This document shows, piece after piece, positions 1 through 7,427 of a stretch of DNA of 64,000 nucleotides; position 1 is the first letter of the stretch; every line of letters begins with the position of its first letter. Origin of the DNA: G965197405 sp965197405 (lineage in GTDB: Bacteria > Chloroflexota > Dehalococcoidia > Lucifugimonadales > JAGWBF01); NCBI GenBank assembly GCA_965197405.1, contig OZ240206.1, forward strand, positions 806,001-870,000, given 5' to 3'. Below the pieces are notes generated by a model. That model saw only the letters and a program-made list of their open reading frames with translations, was not told where the DNA came from and did not search any database. Both the position numbers and the translations under genes were made by a program.

Positions 1-112
1 GGACTAACCCCAAAGAGTATTAAGCATGGCACACGCCGGGGAGAAGCGACTCCTTAGCTCCCGGCTGCGCCCTTATACGCAATCTCCTGGAGAGGAGGGT
101 CTGAACCAGAGC

Positions 113-1480
113 ATGGCCCAGCCCAACTTCGCCGACAAGACCATCTGGACGGGCGACAACCTGGACATCTTGCGGGGAATGAACAGCGAGTGCGTAGACC
201 TCATCTACCTGGACCCTCCCTTCAACTCCAACCAGAACTACGCCGCCCCGGTGGGCAGCAAGGCGGCGGGTGCGGCCTTCAAGGACACCTGGACACTCTC
301 CGACCTGGACGTGGCCTGGATGGGCCTCATCGCCGACGAGCAGCCCGCCATCGCCAACCTGCTGCACACGACGAGCCTCACCCACGGGAAGGGGATGCAG
401 TCGTATCTGACGATGATGGCGGTGCGGCTGATGGAGATGCGGCGTGTGCTGAAGGAGACGGGGAGCATCTACCTGCACTGCGACCCGACGGCCAGCCACT
501 ACCTCAAGCTGCTCATGGATGCCGTGTTCGGGTCGGGACGGTTTCAGAACCATATCACTTGGCGGCGGACTACTGCCCATAGCGACTCAATCCGGTACGG
601 CTCCAACGCAGACCACTTGCTCTTTTATGCCAAGGGCGAAGTGTGGACGTGGACTTCCCAATACCAAGATTACGATGAGAAGTACAAGGCCCGTTTCCGC
701 TTCAAAGACCCGGATGGGCGGGCTTGGTCTGATGATAATCTCACCGCAAAGGGATTGTCCGGTGGCGGGTATGAGTATGAATATAAAGGGGCAATATCTC
801 TGTGGCGGGTTCCTCTAGAGACGATGCAGCGATTAGACGCTGAGGGGCGGCTGCATTTCACCAGCAGGGGCGGCATCCGGCGCAAAAGATACTTGGATGA
901 AATGAAAGGCCGCTCGGTTCAAGCCCTGTGGGATGATATTGACCCCATAAACTCCCAAGCTAAGGAGCGCACCGGCTACCCTACGCAGAAGCCGCTGGCG
1001 CTGCTGGAGCGCATCATCAGGGCATCCTCCAACGAGGGAGACTGGGTGCTCGACCCCTTCGCCGGCTGCGCCACCGCCTGCGTCGCCGCGGAGAACCTGG
1101 GGCGCAAGTGGGTCGGCATAGACCTATCCGCCAAGGCCGTCGAGCTGGTGAACATGCGCCTCCAGCAGACTATGGGCGGCCTCTTCCACAACCGCCTCGT
1201 GACGGCCCGCACCGACATACCCCGCCGGACAGACATCTCGGCCCCCAAGAACTACCGCCAGAACAAGCACGTCCTCTTCGGCCAGCAGGAGGGCCTCTGC
1301 AACGGCTGCAAGATGATGTTCCCCTTCAAGGTCTTCGAGGTGGACCACCGAGTCCCGCAGTCCCGGGGAGGCACTGACCACCTGGAGAATCTTCAGTTGC
1401 TCTGCTCAAGCTGCAACCGCATCAAGGGAGACCGCCCCCAGGAGTACCTGGTGGCAAGACTCAAGGAGTTGGTAGCATAG
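113..1480 (+). CDS. DNA methyltransferase (beta class) fused to a C-terminal HNH domain
   Basis: Transfers a methyl group from AdoMet to adenine N6 or cytosine N4. Seen: DPPF at about residues 34-37 (catalytic motif IV) comes before DPFAGCATA near residue 314 (AdoMet motif I), the order of beta-class enzymes. After about residue 390 there is an HNH/zinc module: CNGC, then VDHRVPQSRGGTDH, then CSSCN. Start: the ATG at 113 follows GAGAGGAGGG. An in-frame ATG at 26 lacks a ribosome site and its extra 29 residues look non-coding. No restriction partner or second subunit is adjacent, so it is either an orphan methylase or a single-chain enzyme whose HNH part cuts or binds DNA. Length 455 aa. Methyltransferase assignment is firm; the activity of the HNH part is inferred. 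Confidence 0.9.
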   Translation: MAQPNFADKTIWTGDNLDILRGMNSECVDLIYLDPPFNSNQNYAAPVGSKAAGAAFKDTWTLSDLDVAWMGLIADEQPAIANLLHTTSLTHGKGMQSYLTMMAVRLMEMRRVLKETGSIYLHCDPTASHYLKLLMDAVFGSGRFQNHITWRRTTAHSDSIRYGSNADHLLFYAKGEVWTWTSQYQDYDEKYKARFRFKDPDGRAWSDDNLTAKGLSGGGYEYEYKGAISLWRVPLETMQRLDAEGRLHFTSRGGIRRKRYLDEMKGRSVQALWDDIDPINSQAKERTGYPTQKPLALLERIIRASSNEGDWVLDPFAGCATACVAAENLGRKWVGIDLSAKAVELVNMRLQQTMGGLFHNRLVTARTDIPRRTDISAPKNYRQNKHVLFGQQEGLCNGCKMMFPFKVFEVDHRVPQSRGGTDHLENLQLLCSSCNRIKGDRPQEYLVARLKELVA

Positions 1481-1579
1481 AAAGGAGAACTATAGTACCG
1501 CCGTCTCCGGGGACTGTGACTTCCTGCTCCATTACGAAGTATACGTGAACTGAGGTACTAACTCCTGGTCACGTATTAC

Positions 1580-1678
1580 ATGATAATAGTAGCCATCATC
1601 CTGGTAATCGGGCTGGTAATTGGACTGGCCCGATTACTAGAGGCGGTGGAAGGGTGGTGGGAGCGTAGAGGACGTTAG
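1580..1678 (+). CDS. possible 32-aa single-span membrane peptide
   Basis: A short ATG-to-TAG frame of 32 codons. Residues 2-20 are almost all Ile, Val, Leu and Gly (MIIVAIILVIGLVIGLARLL), followed by a charged tail ending WWERRGR. This is the profile of a small single-pass membrane peptide. There is no convincing Shine-Dalgarno sequence, so it could be chance. It lies in the gap between the methyltransferase and the next small gene; nothing else is visible in 1481-1820. Confidence 0.2.
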   Translation: MIIVAIILVIGLVIGLARLLEAVEGWWERRGR

Positions 1679-1821
1679 GCCTATCCCCATTACTTCCGCT
1701 TCTGCTTAAGTGGTTCGCGATGACGCCGCCGACACTGGATGAGTTAGATTCACGGAGTGGAAATCGGGCGTGCGGTGTCGGCCTCCATTTCGGCGATATC
1801 CAATATGGCGTAGGAGGAGAG

Positions 1822-2010
1822 ATGGCAACAGTAGCACCCTGGCACCATGTCGCGGGAGATAGGTCGTACCATTTACGGGACGATTGCCCTGAATGGAAGG
1901 AGAGGTATGGACCTCATGAGGAAGGAATGGGTGAGACGGAGTGGCTTTGCGAGCATTGTTTCCTGCTGCTCGCTGCGGAAATCAAGGATAACCGTCGAAT
2001 CCAAAGGTAG
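1822..2010 (+). CDS. small Cys/His-rich protein, putative zinc-binding
   Basis: A 62-aa protein of unknown function. The ATG at 1822 is preceded by GGAGGA with good spacing; a longer frame opening at 1720 has no such signal. The middle reads SYHLRDDCPEWKERYG and the end has LCEHC, giving a His-x4-Cys ... Cys-x2-Cys pattern. That resembles small zinc-binding modules of the type 'H...CP ... C..C' found in many short bacterial proteins. No membrane segment or signal peptide. It stands alone, so its role cannot be guessed from context. Confidence 0.5.
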   Translation: MATVAPWHHVAGDRSYHLRDDCPEWKERYGPHEEGMGETEWLCEHCFLLLAAEIKDNRRIQR

Positions 2011-2095
2011 TGTAAAATGGCCTTATGGTGAGAAGTAGAGGCAGAGCAGGCGGACTACGGCAACCCTGGTTCCCCCGCACACGCGGGCTTAGACC

Positions 2096-2272
2096 CTAAC
2101 CCCGCGCTTCCCACATCAGGCCGTGGCTCTCCCGCTGCCAGGCGTCACGCGCGGGGTCACGGGCTGCGTCGGCCTCCCCCAGCGCCCTCACCACCAGGTT
2201 CCCCGCCAGCACGCCCCCGACGCCGTCCAGCAGCCCGTGTTCACCGCGTCCAGCAGGGGGGCCGGCCTTCAT
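2096..2272 (-). CDS. 58-aa hypothetical protein translationally coupled to the upstream hydrolase
   Basis: Minus-strand frame of 58 aa whose ATG overlaps the stop of the alpha/beta hydrolase gene as ATGA (2269-2272). The sequence just before, CGGAGGG, can act as its ribosome site. Product is Gly/Ala/Arg-rich, begins MKAGPPAGRG and ends SHGLMWEARG; it contains a soluble-looking stretch LVVRALGEADAARDPARDAW. No family recognised. The four-base overlap and the ribosome site argue for real translation. A decayed remnant of a longer gene is the alternative. Confidence 0.4.
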   Translation of the reverse strand: MKAGPPAGRGEHGLLDGVGGVLAGNLVVRALGEADAARDPARDAWQRESHGLMWEARG

Positions 2273-2979
2273 CCCTCCGGGCTGCTCTCCAGCTTACCGG
2301 GTATCCAGCCACGGAGCAGGTCGTGAAGCTCGTCCTTGCACTCCAGTAGCCCGTGTTCCGCCCCCGGGTACAGGACCAATTCTTTAGGCTCTCGGGCTAT
2401 CTGGTGAATCTGCTCCGAGCACCAGGGGGGGAGGCGAGTGTCACCCATGCCGTGGACCAGCAGCAGGGGGCGAGGCGAGACGTGGGGCGCTCCACTCGCG
2501 CCGTAGGTCTGGGGGGAGAGGGAGACCACGGCGACTACCTGCTCACTCAGCACCGCCGTAGCGATGACCACCGCACCACCGAAGGAGTGCCCCACCAGGG
2601 CGACGCGAGAGTACCCCATGCCTTTCAGGTATTCAAGGCCGCACAGGGCGTCCAGCACCGACTCGGTGTTCACCCCCGGCTCGCGGTAGTTGAGGCGCAG
2701 CGAGGTTATATCCTGGGACGTGAACTCCTCGGCCAGGTTGGCAAAGATGCCCTCGGCAGGCCCGGCGTAGCCACCGCGAGCGCCCCACACCCAGAGCACG
2801 GCCTTGTCCCCCTTGTTCGCGCTCTGGTGCAAGATGGCCCGGACTTGCCCCCGGTCCGTGTGAATCACGAGGCCCTGTCCGGTGTCACCCTCGTGGGGTG
2901 GTACGGTTTCCACCTTGAGGGTCTGGAGGGCCAGAGCCTCCCAGATTCTCCGGTCCTGGGCCATTGATCCTTCAACCAT
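2269..2979 (-). CDS. alpha/beta hydrolase (dienelactone hydrolase/esterase-like)
   Basis: A 236-aa cytoplasmic serine hydrolase. The nucleophile elbow is GHSFGG with Ser about 132, the acid is Asp about 180 in HGMGDTRLP, and the catalytic His is about 209 in GAEHGLLE, so the triad is complete. Length and the short spacing between acid and His fit small dienelactone-hydrolase or acyl-peptidase-like carboxylesterases. Start: GGAGGT lies 8 nt before the ATG at 2979; upstream in-frame starts lack one. Followed by an overlapping small ORF and preceded by an amidohydrolase gene on the same strand. Substrate cannot be told. Confidence 0.8.
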   Translation of the reverse strand: MVEGSMAQDRRIWEALALQTLKVETVPPHEGDTGQGLVIHTDRGQVRAILHQSANKGDKAVLWVWGARGGYAGPAEGIFANLAEEFTSQDITSLRLNYREPGVNTESVLDALCGLEYLKGMGYSRVALVGHSFGGAVVIATAVLSEQVVAVVSLSPQTYGASGAPHVSPRPLLLVHGMGDTRLPPWCSEQIHQIAREPKELVLYPGAEHGLLECKDELHDLLRGWIPGKLESSPEG

Positions 2980-3044
2980 TCGCCTGTACCTCCGGATAGA
3001 GTCCCCAACCTGGCTACCGCAACCTGGGACCAACCTGGCTGGCC

Positions 3045-4223
3045 CTACCGGACGCGCCTTCCGCCCTGGAACACCGCCCAGATGTTGGTCAGGGCGTGAG
3101 GGTCCGAGAGGGGGTCGCCATCTATGAGGACCATGTCGGCCTGCTTCCCCACCTCGAGGGTGCCCGCCTCGTCCTGGATGCCCAGGAGGTCAGCGGCGAC
3201 CCTGGTAGCGGACTCCAGGGCGTCCTTCGGGGCCATCCCGGACTCCACCATCAACTCTATCTCCCGGGCGATGAACCCGTGGCGCGCCGGAGAGCCGCCC
3301 GCGTCGGTGCCTGCCGCTATCTTGACTCCTGCTCTCAAGGCGCGCTGGAAGCTGGCGATTGAGTTCTCCTTACGGTCCATGACATCCGCGGCCTGCGCCG
3401 GGGACATGCCAAGCTGTCCTCCCAGACGCTCTCGGGTGTCCCAGGTGGACATGGTGGGCACCATGTAAGTGCCCTTCTCGGCCATGAGATTGACAGTGTC
3501 CTGGCCCAGATATGTACCGTGGTCAATGGAGTCAATTCCCGCCTCCACAGCCTGGTGGCTTCCCTCGTACCCGTGACAGTGGGCAGCGATTTTCAGCCCG
3601 GCCTCGTGGGCAGTCCGCACCGCCACGTCCAGCGCCTCCGGGCCGAGGGTCGCGAACTGCTCGCCGTTGGGCCTGAACCCGGTGGCCCCCACTTTGACGA
3701 GGCCTGCGCCCTTGTCAATCTGCTCCCTGATGGCGATGAGGAGCTCCTCCGGGGTCTCGGTGAGACGGGTAAGGCCGGCGGGCCATGTCCCGGGAAACTG
3801 GAGCCATTCCCCGGCGGCTATGATGCGAGGGCCGGCGAGGGTGCCCGATGCGGTCTCCTGAGCGATACGGATGTTGATGCCAAAGCGTGATCCCACATCC
3901 CGCGCCGAGGTCACGCCGGACATGAGCGCCCGCCTGGCGTTCCCCGCCGCCTTGAGGGCAAATACCTCCGCGGTGTCGTTCAACAAACGGTCCATGCTAT
4001 CCATGCCCCCGTCGCCGGTGAAGTGCTCGTGGCAGTCAATCATCCCGGGGATGAGGGTCAGGCCCTCGCCGTTGATGTCCTCCTGGTGCACCTGCCTTCG
4101 CGGGCGGGCTGCTTCCTCACCAATCCACCTGATCGCCCCGTTTGCTACCTCAACGCTGACGCGTTGAACGGGGGCGGCCCCGGTCCCGTCAATAAGCCTC
4201 GTATTTCGGATGACCAGGTTCAT
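3045..4223 (-). CDS. metal-dependent amidohydrolase (imidazolonepropionase/prolidase-like)
   Basis: A 392-aa TIM-barrel hydrolase of the amidohydrolase superfamily that would cleave C-N bonds in cyclic amides or dipeptide-like substrates. Seen: DCHEH near residue 65 (metal-binding HxH), KVGATG near 175 (bridging Lys candidate), AHCHG near 215, IDHGTYL near 237, and GTDAGG near 310 (metal-binding Asp). The N-terminal VIRNTRLIDGTG and C-terminal GKQADMVLIDGDPL form the usual beta-sandwich halves. AAGGAGG precedes the ATG. About 65 bp upstream of the hydrolase gene, so probably co-transcribed with it. Confidence 0.85.
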   Translation of the reverse strand: MNLVIRNTRLIDGTGAAPVQRVSVEVANGAIRWIGEEAARPRRQVHQEDINGEGLTLIPGMIDCHEHFTGDGGMDSMDRLLNDTAEVFALKAAGNARRALMSGVTSARDVGSRFGINIRIAQETASGTLAGPRIIAAGEWLQFPGTWPAGLTRLTETPEELLIAIREQIDKGAGLVKVGATGFRPNGEQFATLGPEALDVAVRTAHEAGLKIAAHCHGYEGSHQAVEAGIDSIDHGTYLGQDTVNLMAEKGTYMVPTMSTWDTRERLGGQLGMSPAQAADVMDRKENSIASFQRALRAGVKIAAGTDAGGSPARHGFIAREIELMVESGMAPKDALESATRVAADLLGIQDEAGTLEVGKQADMVLIDGDPLSDPHALTNIWAVFQGGRRVR

Positions 4224-4341
4224 GGCATCCTCCTTATACCTCTACTGTGGATACTGACCGAATGCTACTACCCCGTTCAAACCCATGTCAAGCGATGCTG
4301 CGCTGGGCACCGGGGCCCGTACATGGCATGAACGTATGCAG

Positions 4342-4878
4342 CTATGTGCCCATAGTCTCCAGAAGGGTAACCAGGTCGTCGGCGTGCTCTTCTTCCATAG
4401 CAAGAATACCTTCCAGCATGCGCCTGGTGGTGGGGTCCTTGTCGGCGATGTAGCGAATCATCTCACCGTAGGAATCAATTGCCACCCTCTCGGCTACCAG
4501 GTCTTCACGGATCATGTCTATAAGAGACTCGCCCTCGACATACTCCGAGTGGCTTCTGGACGCCAGGCCCTCCGGAGAGAAGTTGGGCTCGCCTCCAAGC
4601 TGGACTATGCGGGCTGCTATCTGGTCAGCATGGAGTTGTTCATCGTTGGCGTGCTGCAAGAACTCTTGGGCCACGGGCTGGGCGTTAATGCCATTTGCCA
4701 TGTAAAAGTGCCGCTTATATCGAAGAACACAGACGATCTCTGTTGCCAGCGCCTCGTTCAGGAGACGAATCACCGTAGCCAGGTCGGCCTGATAACCTTC
4801 GGTTACGGCGCCCCTTTCAATGTGCTGTCGCGCACGGCTTCGAATAGCGTGAATATCCGATAAGAATTCTCCTGCCAT
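4342..4878 (-). CDS. ferritin-like / bacterioferritin-type diiron protein
   Basis: A 178-aa four-helix-bundle protein likely to bind a diiron centre for iron storage or peroxide handling. Seen: LNEALATEIVCVLRYKRHFY near residue 40 (first Glu), HANDEQLHADQI near 77 (Glu and His of helix B), DLVAERVAIDSY near 125 (third Glu) and MEEEHADDL near 162 (Glu-x-x-His of helix D), the spacing expected for bacterioferritins. AGGAGG precedes the ATG. A perfect TATAAT (complement of 4917-4922) lies upstream in the minus direction with no good -35 element. Stands as a single gene. Confidence 0.85.
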   Translation of the reverse strand: MAGEFLSDIHAIRSRARQHIERGAVTEGYQADLATVIRLLNEALATEIVCVLRYKRHFYMANGINAQPVAQEFLQHANDEQLHADQIAARIVQLGGEPNFSPEGLASRSHSEYVEGESLIDMIREDLVAERVAIDSYGEMIRYIADKDPTTRRMLEGILAMEEEHADDLVTLLETMGT

Positions 4879-4974
4879 ACACTGCCTCCTGGTCTTCCAC
4901 CAATTTATATGCTCACATTATAGATTAACAGCCATGCCGGTAGCAGTACAGGTTGCCAGGCCCCTCAAAGTCTT

Positions 4975-5135
4975 TCAAAAGTCCCTTCCCCCTTGATGAC
5001 GGGGGAAGATCAGAGCCTGCCCTGAGCGTAGTGTGAGGGGTAGGGATGACAGCCGCGTTAAGGGAAACTCCCTCCACCCCCCAGTCAAGCTGGGGGCAGG
5101 CTCTAACCCTCTCCCGCGGAGGGGAGAGGGGACTT
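4975..5135. repeat. intergenic palindromic repeat block (family C)
   Basis: The gap between the ferritin-like gene and the YkgJ gene holds a mosaic of short repeats seen again near 43320-43395 and 51660-51790. It includes the leader AGAGCCTGCCC at about 5012 followed by a short hairpin. On the opposite strand (5078-5104) the same leader comes before a 7-bp stem CCCCCAG/CTGGGGG with loop CTTGA. No coding content is visible. The repeat tail GGTATGACGAAGGGTATTTT also reaches 5233, next to the following gene's start. Confidence 0.6.
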
Positions 5136-5262
5136 CGCAATCGTCCCGGGCCAGTCTTTAGCCATCCTGGGCTTGGCTAATCCTTGAAAACTGAAAGACC
5201 CCACTTGCGCGGGTATGACGAAGGGTATTTTCATGGTAAGATGTCCGGACACGGGGGAGACG

Positions 5263-5601
5263 ATGCCGCCACATCTGATAGCCGGTCTGACCCACGAGGC
5301 CGCCACTCGCATCTGCATGGGCCAGTGCAGGGCGATGTGCTGCCGCGGCCTCCTCATCCTGCGGCTGACCGGAGATGAGGTCCCCGCTTTCAGAGGGCAC
5401 GCTGCCGCCCTGGGTGTGGACCTGGCGCTTACGCAGACGGCCGACGGCGAGGGATGGGTACGCTTCGCGGAGCACGAGGGGGAGCGCTGTCCCATGCTGG
5501 ACGACACCACATCAGCATGTCGAATCTACAAAGACCGGCCTCGGCGGTGTCGCGATTTCCCTGAGAGGGTTACCCCAGGCTGCGCCATCTCGGGAGGCTG
5601 A
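5263..5601 (+). CDS. YkgJ-type zinc/iron-chelating Cys-cluster protein
   Basis: A 112-aa protein of the YkgJ/UPF0153 family, small Cys-rich proteins thought to chelate Zn or Fe (possibly an Fe-S cluster). Seen: CMGQCRAMCC near residues 18-27, then CPMLDDTTSACRIYKDRPRRCRDFP, here split as CPML near 76, SACRIY near 84 and RPRRCRDFP, and a last Cys near the end. This is the family's C-x-C-C ... CP ... C-x2-Y-x2-RP-x2-C order. Start: in-frame ATGs at 5215 and 5233 lie inside a dispersed repeat copied elsewhere, so the first ATG after the repeat is chosen; the start is uncertain. Confidence 0.7.
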   Translation: MPPHLIAGLTHEAATRICMGQCRAMCCRGLLILRLTGDEVPAFRGHAAALGVDLALTQTADGEGWVRFAEHEGERCPMLDDTTSACRIYKDRPRRCRDFPERVTPGCAISGG

Positions 5602-5690
5602 CTCAATAGCCCGCAGGGACAAGCGGAGTGGCACCCCGCCTCGCTATGCCAGTCCCAAAGGCCCTCAACGCGGGGCGGAGAGAGGGGTGA

Positions 5691-6011
5691 CTAACCTTCG
5701 GGCATCCCCGCGTCTATCCACCTCTCTATCTCCTGAATCTCGCTGTCGCTCAAAAAAGGGCCGCCCCTGGGCATCCTTGGGATGGTGCGAACACCACTCC
5801 GGAGGAACAGCACCAGGTTCGTCTCGCTCGCCGGCTTTCCGGGCTCGATAAGCTGCCTGCCGTAGGGCTTGTTGTTGGCCAAGTTCTCGGGCGAGTCCCA
5901 GTAATAGTCGTGTATTCCGGGCGCAGGGTCGCCGTGCCTCGTCGTCCACCGCTCCATAATGCCGTCGAGCAGCTCCTTCACCCTCGGCCATGTGACCTGC
6001 TCTTCGCTCAT
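5691..6011 (-). CDS. small cytochrome-c-domain-like protein without haem motif
   Basis: A 106-aa soluble protein. Its last third, PRMPRGGPFLSDSEIQEIER followed by WIDAGMP, matches the C-terminal part of many class I c-type cytochrome-like domains ('P...G..L.D.EI..I..WI..G.P'). No CxxCH haem-attachment motif and no signal peptide exist, so it probably does not bind covalent haem. Start at ATG 6011 follows GGAGAGGG. Lies between convergent YkgJ and the NHL protein gene. Function unknown; a degenerate cytochrome domain is the best reading. Confidence 0.55.
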   Translation of the reverse strand: MSEEQVTWPRVKELLDGIMERWTTRHGDPAPGIHDYYWDSPENLANNKPYGRQLIEPGKPASETNLVLFLRSGVRTIPRMPRGGPFLSDSEIQEIERWIDAGMPEG

Positions 6012-6078
6012 GTCACCCTCTCCTGCCGGGTCAGGCATCTTCGCGTGACCTTGCCTTGGACTGATTTATAGAAGACAT

Positions 6079-6107
6079 CAAAGTCCCCCGGCCTTCGGGG
6101 GACTTTG
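6079..6107. other. 12-bp perfect hairpin between two minus-strand genes
   Basis: CAAAGTCCCCCG (6079-6090) pairs perfectly with CGGGGGACTTTG (6096-6107) around a 5-nt loop GCCTT. Neither side has a run of T, so it is not a classical intrinsic terminator, but it sits exactly between the stop of the NHL gene and the next minus-strand gene, where it could stabilise mRNA ends. Confidence 0.5.
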
Positions 6108-6225
6108 GCGTCCTGGTGTATTACAGGGTGTGGCAGCTGCAACTCCTGAGAAGGGCCTTAGCACCACACTACCGATGGGCTTGGCGTGAGTGTATTTTCT
6201 CACAGGGCCTTTTCGAGGGCCGATG

Positions 6226-7212
6226 CTAGTAGTTGTCCTTCTGATAGACCTGGAGGCGAGTGCGGTTGCTGTCAACGATTATGATTCTGCCTTCGCCGTC
6301 TATCGCTATCGCCTTGGGGCGCCAGAGAAGCTTTTCGGGCGTGAGATCCCTCATCAGGTTGCGCTGCCTGATCATGTCCGGGTTGGCGTTTATCTTCTCC
6401 ACTCCCCACTTGGACAGGTCGCCGTCACCGGTGAAGGTGGTGATGTGCCGGCCATCGGGTTGGAGCGCCTGTACCCGGTCATTCATCCAGTCGGCCACAT
6501 AGATGTCGCCGTCCTTGTCTACGGCCAGGCCGGTGGGGCGACTGAACTGTCCGACGCCATTCCCCGAGGAGCCGAACTCCGAGAGGAACTGGCCGTCGGC
6601 GGTGAACTTCTGAATGCGGTCGTTGCGCCAGTCGGCCACATAAATATCGCCGTTGTTATCAATGGTCAGACCCCAAGGGAGGTTGAACTCGCCCTGGCCG
6701 CTGCCTGCGGAACCCCATTTGGCCAGGAACTTCCCGTCCTTGGTGAATTTCTGGACCCGGTTATTGCCGCTGTCTACGATGTAAAGGTTATCGTCCTTGT
6801 CGGCCTTGATGCCGGAGGGCTTGTTGAGCTGGCCGTCACCGGAACCCGCCTGTCCCCACTTGCTCAGGAACTCGCCGTCCTTGTCGAATATGGAGACCCG
6901 GTTGAGCCAGTCGTCGGTGACGTACACGTTCTGGCTACTGTCGAGGGCGAGGGAGGTGGGCCAGTAGAGGTCCGCGTCTCCCTCGCCGAACTGGGAGAAC
7001 TGGCCTATATAGTCCTCGTCCATGGTGAGCATGGTCACTCGCACACCATCCGGCCTGTACTCCCACCCACGGTTCAGCACGTAGATGCGGTTGTCAGGGG
7101 CCAGGGCTATGTCCATGCTGGTCCTGAATCCGGTGCCGGTGAACTCACCCCGGCCTACGGTACGGTCGTAGTGGTACGACCGTGTGGCTATGCCAAAGAA
7201 TACACTGCTCAT
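6226..7212 (-). CDS. NHL-repeat six-bladed beta-propeller protein
   Basis: A 328-aa protein built of NHL repeats. Units of the form 'G.L..P.GI..D..GN.YV.D..N.RV.KF...G.FL.KWG' recur five or six times: SGDGQLNKPSGIKAD, SGQGEFNLPWGLTIDN and NGVGQFSRPTGLAVD are successive blade starts. Such propellers bind ligands or act as lyases/lactonases. No signal peptide is seen (it starts MSSVFFGIATRSYHYD), so it is predicted to be cytoplasmic. GAGGTGA precedes the ATG. Downstream of the DUF1800-DUF1501 pair on the same strand; it may read from their promoter unless a hairpin in between stops it. Confidence 0.8.
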   Translation of the reverse strand: MSSVFFGIATRSYHYDRTVGRGEFTGTGFRTSMDIALAPDNRIYVLNRGWEYRPDGVRVTMLTMDEDYIGQFSQFGEGDADLYWPTSLALDSSQNVYVTDDWLNRVSIFDKDGEFLSKWGQAGSGDGQLNKPSGIKADKDDNLYIVDSGNNRVQKFTKDGKFLAKWGSAGSGQGEFNLPWGLTIDNNGDIYVADWRNDRIQKFTADGQFLSEFGSSGNGVGQFSRPTGLAVDKDGDIYVADWMNDRVQALQPDGRHITTFTGDGDLSKWGVEKINANPDMIRQRNLMRDLTPEKLLWRPKAIAIDGEGRIIIVDSNRTRLQVYQKDNY

Positions 7213-7356
7213 AAAGTCACCTCGCCACTTGATTGAGTTTGTGGTGGGCGCCGGACAGCATGTGGGGCCGCCTATGCTGCACGGGTCCCGTACCGCTGAG
7301 GAACACCCGTGATTCGCCTATCCGGCGGTCAACAGGGCTGACCGCTATGTTTTTAC

Positions 7357-7393
7357 GAGGGGGCCAGGGCCTGCGGCTCTGGCCCCCTCTTTT
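7357..7393 (+). terminator. strong GC hairpin followed by T4 (plus-strand orientation)
   Basis: Stem GAGGGGGCCAG (7357-7367) pairs perfectly with CTGGCCCCCTC (7379-7389), loop GGCCTGCGGCT, then TTTT (7390-7393). In this orientation it would end plus-strand (antisense) transcripts. Both neighbours are minus-strand genes; read on the minus strand the stem is followed by GTAAAAACA, without U-tract. It may reduce but not clearly stop read-through from DUF1501 into the NHL gene. Confidence 0.5.
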
Positions 7394-7427
7394 AAGTCGT
7401 ATTGCTGCTGACTAGGCAGGGCGCGGT

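Noticed and set aside
26..112. Upstream start of the DNA methyltransferase at 26
   Set aside because: No ribosome site; the additional 29 residues do not look like the family, while the ATG at 113 follows GAGAGGAGGG.
5602..5690. Possible UGA read-through of the YkgJ-like gene
   Set aside because: The sequence after the TGA gives no Cys or family-like residues and looks like repeat-rich intergenic DNA.
6190..7236. Long 348-codon plus-strand open frame
   Set aside because: It is the antisense shadow of the NHL gene: that gene has a ribosome site and clear repeat motifs, whereas this frame has neither.
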